DNA of 17,698 nt from Thermodesulfobacteriota bacterium (GTDB lineage Bacteria > Desulfobacterota > QYQD01): contig JASEGX010000021.1 of NCBI GenBank assembly GCA_030017815.1, positions 1 through 17,698 of the forward strand, read 5' to 3'. Both the position numbers and the translations under genes were made by a program. Below the pieces are notes generated by a model. It saw only the letters and a program-made list of their open reading frames with translations. It made no database searches and had not been told where the DNA came from. This document shows, one piece after another, positions 5,896 to 11,176 of this stretch (position 1 is its first letter; every line of letters begins with the position of its first letter).

Positions 5896-8346
5896 ATGCT
5901 CGACACCGACACCAAACGCCGCATCGACACCGCCCGCGATATCCTGGTCGGCAAGGTGCCCGATCCCAAAAGCCAGGTCGAGCAGATCACCATTGCCCTG
6001 ATCTACAAGTTCATGGATGACATGGACGCCGAAAGCGAAGAATTCGGCGGCAAACGCAAGTTCTTCGCCGGGGAATTTGCCCGCTACGGCTGGGCCAGAC
6101 TCATGCGTTCCGGGCTGGGCGGCCACGAGACCCTGAACCTCTACGCCGAGGCCATTGCCAAGATGCCGGAGAACCCCGGCATTCCCCTCCTCTTCCGCGA
6201 CATCTTCAAGAACGCCTATCTGCCCTACCGCGACCCGGAGACCCTGCGAGCCTTTCTCAAGGTCATCGACGAATTCAACTACGACCACAGCGAGCGCCTC
6301 GGCGACGCCTTCGAGTATCTCCTCTCTGTCCTCGGCTCTCAGGGCGACGCGGGTCAGTTCCGCACCCCGCGCCACATCATTGATTTCATGATCGAGATCA
6401 TCGACCCGAAGAAGCACGAGACGGTGCTCGACCCGGCCTGCGGCACCGCCGGGTTCCTGATCTCGTCCTACAAGCACATTCTCAAGGCAAACACCGACGC
6501 CAAGGGTAACAGCACCCTGACCCCGGACGAAAAGGGCCGCCTCGCGAGGAACTTCAAGGGCTACGACATCTCGCCCGACATGGTGCGCCTGTCGCTGGTG
6601 AACCTGTACCTGCACGGCTTCGCCGACCCGCACATCGCCGAGTACGACGCCCTTACCAGCCAGGACCGTTGGAACGAGTATGCCGACGTCATCCTCGCCA
6701 ATCCGCCCTTCATGTCGCCGAAAGGCGGCATCAAACCACACCGCCGCTTCTCGGTGCAGTCCAAGCGCAGTGAAGTCCTTTTCGTCGACTACATGGCCGA
6801 ACACCTCACCCCCACCGGTCGCGCCGGCATCATCGTCCCCGAGGGCATCATCTTCCAGAGCCAGACCGCCTACAAGCACCTGCGCAAAATGCTGGTAGAG
6901 GAGTACCTCGTCGCCGTCGTCTCGCTGCCGGCGGGTGTGTTCCAGCCCTACTCCGGCGTCAAGACCTCGATCCTGATCCTCGACAAGTTGCTGGCCAGGA
7001 AGACCCACACCATTGCCTTCTTCAAGGTTGAGAACGACGGCTTCGGCCTCGGCGCCCAGCGGCGAGAGATTGACAAGAACGACCTGCCGCAGGCTCATGC
7101 CGAGATCGGCGAGTACCTGCGCCGCCTGCGCGCGCGGGGATCGGTTAGTGACTTTCAGCCTACGCTGGGACTAATCGTGGAGAAGGAGAAGATCGCGGCG
7201 AATGGGGAGTACAATCTGAGCGGGGAGAGGTATCGGGAAAATGGGACGAGACAGTCCGCCTGGCCGATTGTGGAGTTGGGGGAAGTGTGCGATCTGTATC
7301 AGCCAAAGACCATTTCTCAGCAGGATCTTGTCGAAGACGGCCCCTATTTGGTCTTTGGAGCCAACGGCGTCATTGGTCGATACAACCAATACAACCACGA
7401 GGAAGCGGAGGTGCTCATCACCTGCCGGGGCGCGACTTGTGGCACTGTAAACATGTCGGAGCCGAAGTCGTGGATTACAGGAAATGCAATGGTGGTAAAG
7501 CCCAAAGACGAACGGCTTTCCAAAGTCTTCCTTTATTCACTGCTCAAGGGAGCAGACCTCGCGTTTACAATCTCCGGCTCTGCTCAACCCCAGATAACGC
7601 GGCAAGGGCTTGCACCTTTCAAAATCCCCCTGCCGCCGCTGGAGGTGCAGAAGGAGATCGTGGCGGAGATCGAGGGCTACCAGAAAGTCATCAACGGCGC
7701 CCGCGCCGTCCTCGACCATTACCGCCCCCACATTCCCATTCACCCCGACTGGCCGATAGTGGAGTTGGGGGAAATCACGAAGCCGGAGTATGGCTTCACC
7801 GAGAAGGCGGCCGACCAAGGGAACGTTAGGTTTATTCGTATCACCGACATATCAGAAGACGGAACGCTTCGCGCGGACAACCCCAAGTTCATTACGCTGA
7901 CAAGTGAGGCGCGGGGATCACTACTCGCTAAGGGTGACATCCTCGTCGCTCGAACTGGCGCAACTTATGGCAAGACCATGCTGTTTGAGGAGGACTACCC
8001 AGCGGTCTTTGCCTCTTTCCTAATCCGACTCCGCTTCCCAGAGGACCGCGTCCGTCCTCGCTATTACTGGGTGTTTGCGCAAAGCGATGCGTATTGGAAC
8101 CAAGCGAAAGCTCTGATGACTGGCGGAGGCCAGCCGCAGTTCAATGGGAATGCCTTGAAACGGCTCAAGCTACCCCTCCCGCCCCTCACCACGCAGCAAG
8201 CCATCGTCGCCGAGATCGAAGCCGAGCAGGCGCTGCTCGCCGCCAACCGCGAACTGATCGAACGCTTCGAGAAGAAAATCCAGACCACCCTCGCCCGCGT
8301 TTGGGGCGAAGACGAGATGCCGGTCGTGGAGCATGAGCGAGCATAA
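5896..8346 (+). CDS. hsdM-hsdS: type I restriction-modification HsdM-HsdS fusion (N6-adenine methyltransferase plus specificity subunit)
   Basis: This 816-residue protein joins two normally separate subunits. Residues 1-450 are HsdM: a helical HsdM_N-type region, then SAM-binding motif I DPACGTAGF at 179-187 and the catalytic NPPF at 269-272, giving an N6-adenine methylase. From about 456 to the end is HsdS with two target recognition domains. Each opens with WPIVELGE (456-463 and 619-626) and ends with a conserved helix after LPLPPL (LPLPPLEVQKEIVAEIE, then LPLPPLTTQQAIVAEIE), the usual circular half-repeat of HsdS. No linker stop or frameshift is present, so the fusion looks genuine. ATG 5896 follows AAGGA. 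The gene sits between KilA-N (two-base gap) and an overlapping DUF429 gene. Codon use in 7150-8150 is less GC-biased than in the methylase half, consistent with exchange of recognition domains. Confidence 0.95.
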   Translation: MLDTDTKRRIDTARDILVGKVPDPKSQVEQITIALIYKFMDDMDAESEEFGGKRKFFAGEFARYGWARLMRSGLGGHETLNLYAEAIAKMPENPGIPLLFRDIFKNAYLPYRDPETLRAFLKVIDEFNYDHSERLGDAFEYLLSVLGSQGDAGQFRTPRHIIDFMIEIIDPKKHETVLDPACGTAGFLISSYKHILKANTDAKGNSTLTPDEKGRLARNFKGYDISPDMVRLSLVNLYLHGFADPHIAEYDALTSQDRWNEYADVILANPPFMSPKGGIKPHRRFSVQSKRSEVLFVDYMAEHLTPTGRAGIIVPEGIIFQSQTAYKHLRKMLVEEYLVAVVSLPAGVFQPYSGVKTSILILDKLLARKTHTIAFFKVENDGFGLGAQRREIDKNDLPQAHAEIGEYLRRLRARGSVSDFQPTLGLIVEKEKIAANGEYNLSGERYRENGTRQSAWPIVELGEVCDLYQPKTISQQDLVEDGPYLVFGANGVIGRYNQYNHEEAEVLITCRGATCGTVNMSEPKSWITGNAMVVKPKDERLSKVFLYSLLKGADLAFTISGSAQPQITRQGLAPFKIPLPPLEVQKEIVAEIEGYQKVINGARAVLDHYRPHIPIHPDWPIVELGEITKPEYGFTEKAADQGNVRFIRITDISEDGTLRADNPKFITLTSEARGSLLAKGDILVARTGATYGKTMLFEEDYPAVFASFLIRLRFPEDRVRPRYYWVFAQSDAYWNQAKALMTGGGQPQFNGNALKRLKLPLPPLTTQQAIVAEIEAEQALLAANRELIERFEKKIQTTLARVWGEDEMPVVEHERA

Positions 8347-8968
8347 CAAGACAGTGGTGGGAATTGATGTGGGCGGAAAAGTGAAAGGCTTTCACGCCGT
8401 GGCGCTGCGTGGCGAAACTTTTGTGGATAAAGCAACTGCTGCCAACCCCGCTTTGATTGTCGATTGGTGCCTTGATCACAGAGCCGCGGTGGTCTCAGTG
8501 GATGCCCCGTGCGGGTGGAGCCAAACAGGCTTGTCCCGTCTGGCTGAACGGGAATTGTTAGGGAAGAAGATACACTGTTTTGCGACGCCTACGCGTGAAC
8601 GCGCAGAAAATCACGACAAGGGATTCTACGATTGGGTATTCAACGGCGAGAATCTCTACATGCAGTTGCGGAGACACTACCCACTCTTCGATGGTAGGAA
8701 AAGAAAAGGCACTGTCTGCTTCGAGACATTTCCCCATGCCATTGTGTGCGCCATGAAAGGGCGCTTAGTTTCATGGAAATCAAAAGTGAAAGTGCGCCGC
8801 GAAGCACTGGAGACTATAGGCTACGATATCAGCAATCTCTCAAATATTGATTTTGTAGATGCCGCCCTTTGCGCCGTGGTTGCCGATGCGTTCAGCAAGG
8901 GCAGTTACAAGGTTTACGGCGACAGTGCCGAAGGATTCATTGTGGTGCCGGACCCAGTAAGAGCTTAG
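8333..8968 (+). CDS. DUF429 family protein (predicted RNase H-like fold)
   Basis: This 211-residue protein overlaps the end of the HsdM-HsdS gene by 14 bases in another frame. Motifs fit DUF429: VVGIDVGGKVKGFHAVAL at the N-terminus, VSVDAPCGW at 54-62, CFETFPHA at 129-136, and DFVDAALCAVVADA from 173. D12, D57, E131 and D173/D176 make a set of acidic residues of the kind found in RNase H-like nucleases, but whether DUF429 proteins cut nucleic acid is not established. A GGAG lies only one base before the ATG, too close for normal use, so translation probably depends on ribosomes finishing the upstream gene. That coupling makes it a true member of the restriction operon. No membrane segment or signal peptide is visible. 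Confidence 0.85.
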   Translation: MSEHNKTVVGIDVGGKVKGFHAVALRGETFVDKATAANPALIVDWCLDHRAAVVSVDAPCGWSQTGLSRLAERELLGKKIHCFATPTRERAENHDKGFYDWVFNGENLYMQLRRHYPLFDGRKRKGTVCFETFPHAIVCAMKGRLVSWKSKVKVRREALETIGYDISNLSNIDFVDAALCAVVADAFSKGSYKVYGDSAEGFIVVPDPVRA

Positions 8969-9158
8969 GGAGAGGTTGACGAAATCTGCTACTTCTGACT
9001 CGATTCGTATTTCTCAGTAGCCTTTACGATTGTGGAAGTACATTCTTCTTTCTTCCGAGCAGAGTAATATACCCTGTCCAACGATATCGGCCCAATTCCT
9101 CAAGCGTCTTTACCACCCCGTCCCCTATCACTTTCGTACCAACCTGCTGCCCCTCCGT

Positions 9159-9200
9159 TTGACTCCCACGTTCCACGTATGATACAATAAACAATACGTG
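9159..9200 (+). promoter_or_regulatory. possible promoter with an overlapping inverted repeat, upstream of the channel gene
   Basis: TTGACT (9159-9164) and GATACA (9181-9186) with a 16-base spacer form a moderate promoter. The perfect inverted repeat CACGTAT (9174-9180) / ATACGTG (9194-9200), 13 bases apart, straddles the -10 and start region, where a repressor could bind. This is the only clear signal in the 301-base gap 8969-9269; I see no convincing gene or strong terminator there. Confidence 0.35.
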
Positions 9201-9269
9201 AACAGGCTCATCTGATGAGGCGACCGGGCTGGCCGTCATGCCCCTGTCCCCTGAATAAGGCGTTGTGAT

Positions 9270-9578
9270 ATGAACCACATAAGATTTCGATTACGCATAT
9301 TTCTTATCCTTCTATTGGGCATTGTGCTGGTGGGAACCGCCGGCTTCATGGCCATTGAGGGACTTTCTCTACCAGATGCCTTTTACTTCACAATGGTCAC
9401 GATAACCACGGTGGGTTATGGAGATATCCACCCCGCCACGCAGACAGGCAAGATGCTGACCATCCTCCTCATTGTAATGGGCGTTGGAACATTCCTCGGA
9501 GTAGTGGCAAACGCCACGGAGTTGTTGCTGAACAAGCGAGGAAAACAGGCTACCCTTATCTCTTTTCTCTGGCCATGA
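9270..9578 (+). CDS. two-transmembrane potassium channel pore (Ion_trans_2), C-terminally truncated
   Basis: The 102-residue membrane protein has a first helix at about residues 8-28, a pore helix, the potassium selectivity filter TVGYGD at 47-52, and a second helix at about 62-84, followed by a short basic tail. Four such subunits would form a K+ pore in the inner membrane. Relatives usually carry a further cytoplasmic region after ANATELLLN (a helix and often an RCK/TrkA-N domain). Here the frame ends 20 residues later with an unrelated LISFLWP tail. I found no continuation in the other frames downstream, so the gene looks truncated by rearrangement; whether the bare pore works is unknown. 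An AAGG site lies ten bases before the ATG. Confidence 0.8.
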   Translation: MNHIRFRLRIFLILLLGIVLVGTAGFMAIEGLSLPDAFYFTMVTITTVGYGDIHPATQTGKMLTILLIVMGVGTFLGVVANATELLLNKRGKQATLISFLWP

Positions 9579-9686
9579 GAACCAATCCCTTTGACAAAGA
9601 CGCGTCACCCATAGTGAGATAGGAGGCTTGGTGAACATCCCATTTTCTTGACTTTTCTCTATACGGGTCATATAAGTCCTGAGACG

Positions 9687-9734
9687 CGGGCAGCACAAAC
9701 ACAAATTAAACCTTACATATAGGAGCAGAGAACA
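9687..9734 (+). repeat. 48-base direct repeat, left copy (R1a)
   Basis: This copy matches 10805-10852 at 46 of 48 positions. At the right-hand copy the repeat is the leader of a 59-residue gene and ends at the A of its ATG; here it ends in the same place but the gene is missing and HsdS remnant sequence follows. It includes the GGAG ribosome binding site. It is a stranded leader left by duplication or deletion. Confidence 0.85.
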
Positions 9735-9744
9735 CCCCTAATCG

Positions 9745-9866
9745 CCATCATCCTCTCTCGACATGGATGCCGAAATAGCCGCTCTGGAAGCCAAACTCGC
9801 CAAATACAGACAGATAAAGCAGGGTATGATGCAGGATCGTCGACCGGGGAGACGAGGCTGATGTGA
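9745..9866 (+). pseudogene. hsdS: orphan C-terminal fragment of a second HsdS
   Basis: From 9760 the DNA encodes DMDAEIAALEAKLAKYRQIK then QGMMQD, a textbook C-terminal coiled-coil of a type I specificity subunit. After the D the frame is broken; moving one base gives STGETRLM and a stop at 9864-9866, corresponding to the usual LLTGxxRL ending. In the original frame the stop is at 9859-9861. There are no recognition domains upstream, where the 48-base repeat begins instead. It is not derived from the HsdS half of the fused gene, whose ending is different. Confidence 0.75.
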
Positions 9867-9988
9867 TCTGTTTGCGCGAAAAACTGAAATAGAATCAAGA
9901 AGAAAGACGCTTCCGCCGTCCTGGCTCCAGCGGCAAAGAGGGGCGCAGATTCAAAATCGAATAAAAAATCAGGGAGAGCCAGAGGATA

Positions 9989-10052
9989 GTCTGATAGGGC
10001 CGTTGTTTTCGTGTTGACTTGCTAGTTGCCAAACAAACTGCGTCCCCCCGTC
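9989..10052 (+). repeat. direct repeat, left copy (R2a), before the toxin-antitoxin pair
   Basis: This roughly 64-base stretch, with the core TTCGTGTTGACTTGC and TTGCCAAACAAAC, recurs at 10733-10797 with a few substitutions and one indel. The two copies bracket the toxin-antitoxin genes exactly. Between the HsdS remnant and this repeat (9867-9988) I see no gene; a short open end encoding GSSGKEGRRFKIE is not recognisable. Confidence 0.8.
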
Positions 10053-10114
10053 AAACGACTGGAAAGCCGGAACCGGATTTCTGCGAACTCGTTGTGCCGA
10101 TTGAAATAATTTTG

Positions 10115-10143
10115 TTGCCAAAGTGCACACGTTCTGATATTTT
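10115..10143 (+). promoter_or_regulatory. putative promoter of the toxin-antitoxin operon
   Basis: TTGCCA (10115-10120), 17 bases, then TATTTT (10138-10143) is the best promoter candidate. Transcription would start around 10150, that is at or next to the toxin ATG, which has no Shine-Dalgarno sequence. A leaderless toxin message is therefore possible. Confidence 0.4.
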
Positions 10144-10149
10144 TGCATT

Positions 10150-10431
10150 ATGAAACAGTTTGATTGGGACCAAGAAAAGAACGAATGGCTGCAGACAGAA
10201 CGAGGCATCACTTTTGAGGAAATTGTTTACCACCTGCACCATGGTGGGCTGCTCGACGTAATTTGGCATCCCAACCAAGAGACGTATCCGAATCAACGAA
10301 TCTTTATCGTCAACGTTGAAGGTTACGCTTGTTTAGTTCCGTTTGTCGAAACAAATGATGTAATTTTTCTGAAGACCATCATCCCGAGTCGTAAGATGAC
10401 GAAGCTCTATTTGGGAGGTGAGCAAGAATGA
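10150..10431 (+). CDS. BrnT-like toxin of a type II toxin-antitoxin pair
   Basis: The 93-residue protein has the layout of the BrnT/DUF497 group, small RelE-fold ribonucleases. It opens with FDWDQEKNEWLQTERGITFEEIV, and the later part reads YPNQRIFIVNVEGYACLVPFV then IFLKTIIPSRKMTKLYLG, matching the typical strand, strand, then RK-rich end of BrnT (IISARKA in classic members). It differs from classic BrnT in the middle, so it is a divergent subgroup. It overlaps the following antitoxin gene by four bases (ATGA), the normal toxin-first order of brnTA. No ribosome binding site precedes its ATG. The expected role is cleavage of mRNA when the antitoxin is lost; activity here is inferred only. Confidence 0.75.
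   Translation: MKQFDWDQEKNEWLQTERGITFEEIVYHLHHGGLLDVIWHPNQETYPNQRIFIVNVEGYACLVPFVETNDVIFLKTIIPSRKMTKLYLGGEQE
10414..10421 (+). promoter_or_regulatory. strong ribosome binding site for the antitoxin
   Basis: GGAGGTGA, fully complementary to the 3' end of bacterial 16S rRNA, lies within the toxin gene, nine bases from the end of GGAGG to the antitoxin ATG. The contrast with the toxin, which has none, suggests the antitoxin is made in excess. Confidence 0.75.
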
Positions 10432-10700
10432 AATTAAATAAGGAAGAAAAGGATATATTGGAGTCCGTCGAACGAGGGGAATGGCGCCGGATTCCGGACT
10501 TTGACAAGGAGGCCAAACGATACCAGGAGTCCGCTCGGGTAACTCTTCGTAAGGATAAGCGGGTAAACATCCGTATGACTGAAAGGGACATTGTTCGATT
10601 CCAGAAGAAAGCTATTGCGGAGGGGTTACCCTATCAGACCTTAATTTCCAGCGTGCTCCATAAATATATTAATGGCCGTCTTGTTGAGAAAGCCTCCTAA
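10428..10700 (+). CDS. antitoxin of the BrnT-like pair (CopG/ribbon-helix-helix-like)
   Basis: This 90-residue protein has an acidic N-terminal helix (NKEEKDILESVERGEW) and IPDFDKEAKRYQESAR, probably the toxin-wrapping part. The C-terminal half is DKRVNIRMTERDIVRFQKKA then EGLPYQTLISSVLHKYINGRL. The strand VNIRMTE followed by two helices with LPYQTLISSVLHKY is the pattern of a ribbon-helix-helix DNA-binding domain as in CopG-family antitoxins. It should neutralise the toxin and repress their shared promoter. It is translated from a strong site inside the toxin gene. Confidence 0.8.
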   Translation: MKLNKEEKDILESVERGEWRRIPDFDKEAKRYQESARVTLRKDKRVNIRMTERDIVRFQKKAIAEGLPYQTLISSVLHKYINGRLVEKAS

Positions 10701-10732
10701 GGACCATGTCACAACCCGACAGTTCACCGAGG

Positions 10733-10797
10733 GTCTGATAGAGACGTTGGTTTCGTGTTGACTTGCTTGTTGCCAAACAAACCACGTTCCCCCAGTC
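10733..10797 (+). repeat. direct repeat, right copy (R2b), after the toxin-antitoxin pair
   Basis: Partner of the copy at 9989-10052. It starts 32 bases after the antitoxin stop and lies eight bases upstream of the 48-base repeat R1b. The R2 sequence holds TTGACTT and so could carry a -35 element for the small gene downstream, but no good -10 follows at 17 bases. Confidence 0.8.
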
Positions 10798-10804
10798 CCC
10801 GCAC

Positions 10805-10852
10805 CGGGCAGCACAAACACAAATTACACCTTACATACAGGAGCAGAGAACA
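10805..10852 (+). repeat. 48-base direct repeat, right copy (R1b), leader of the small conserved gene
   Basis: Near-identical partner of 9687-9734. It ends with GGAGCAGAGAAC and the first base of the ATG at 10852, so it supplies the leader and ribosome binding site of that gene. Confidence 0.85.
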
Positions 10853-11031
10853 TGAAGAATGTGGAGATGAAAATTGACGGGAACATCCTAACCATTACAG
10901 TGGATTTGTCCATGGAATTCGGCCCTTCATCCTCGGGCAAGACCATCATTATCGCTTCCACAGAAGGGAACGTCAGCGTCCCCGGCGCTGAGGACAAGAA
11001 GGTAGGCCTGAACGTTTACCGCAAGAAGTAA
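10852..11031 (+). CDS. conserved 59-residue small protein
   Basis: This short gene encodes MKNVEMKIDGNILTITVDLS, then MEFGPSSSGKTIIIASTEGN and VSVPGAEDKKVGLNVYRKK. I recognise this as a small protein found widely in bacteria (Desulfobacterota, Nitrospirota and others) with no known function. The pattern of alternating hydrophobic residues predicts a small beta-sheet fold. SSSGKT looks like a P-loop fragment, but the protein is far too short to be a nucleotidase. GGAG lies eight bases before the ATG. It stands alone, preceded by the two repeats R2b and R1b. Cytosolic; function unknown. Confidence 0.85.
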   Translation: MKNVEMKIDGNILTITVDLSMEFGPSSSGKTIIIASTEGNVSVPGAEDKKVGLNVYRKK

Positions 11032-11176
11032 GAGGGATTCCGGCTCACTGCCGGTTGGGAAATCCTTAGCTTTTGCGCCAGGAGCGTCTGGCTGATTCCC
11101 AGCTCACTCGCAGACCAAAATCACAATAAACTCCGCGCCTGAACCGTCTTATATAGCCGGGAGGGATACCCGTTCT

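Noticed and set aside
5869..7098. 409-codon minus-strand open frame opposite hsdM
   Set aside because: Shadow of the GC-rich methylase half of the fusion; the composition is artificial and the opposite strand carries the catalytic motifs.
9024..9278. 84-codon minus-strand open frame in the gap before the channel gene
   Set aside because: The composition is plausible, but it has no recognised motif, its start overlaps the channel start on the other strand, and the promoter and inverted repeat lie inside it. It could be a small remnant, but I cannot support it.
11032..11176. Riboswitch-like leader before the HEAT-repeat gene
   Set aside because: Short stems (CCGG...CCGG; GCCAG...CTGGC) and an imperfect repeat GATTC(C)CxGCTCACT are present, but none matches a known riboswitch and no terminator is evident.
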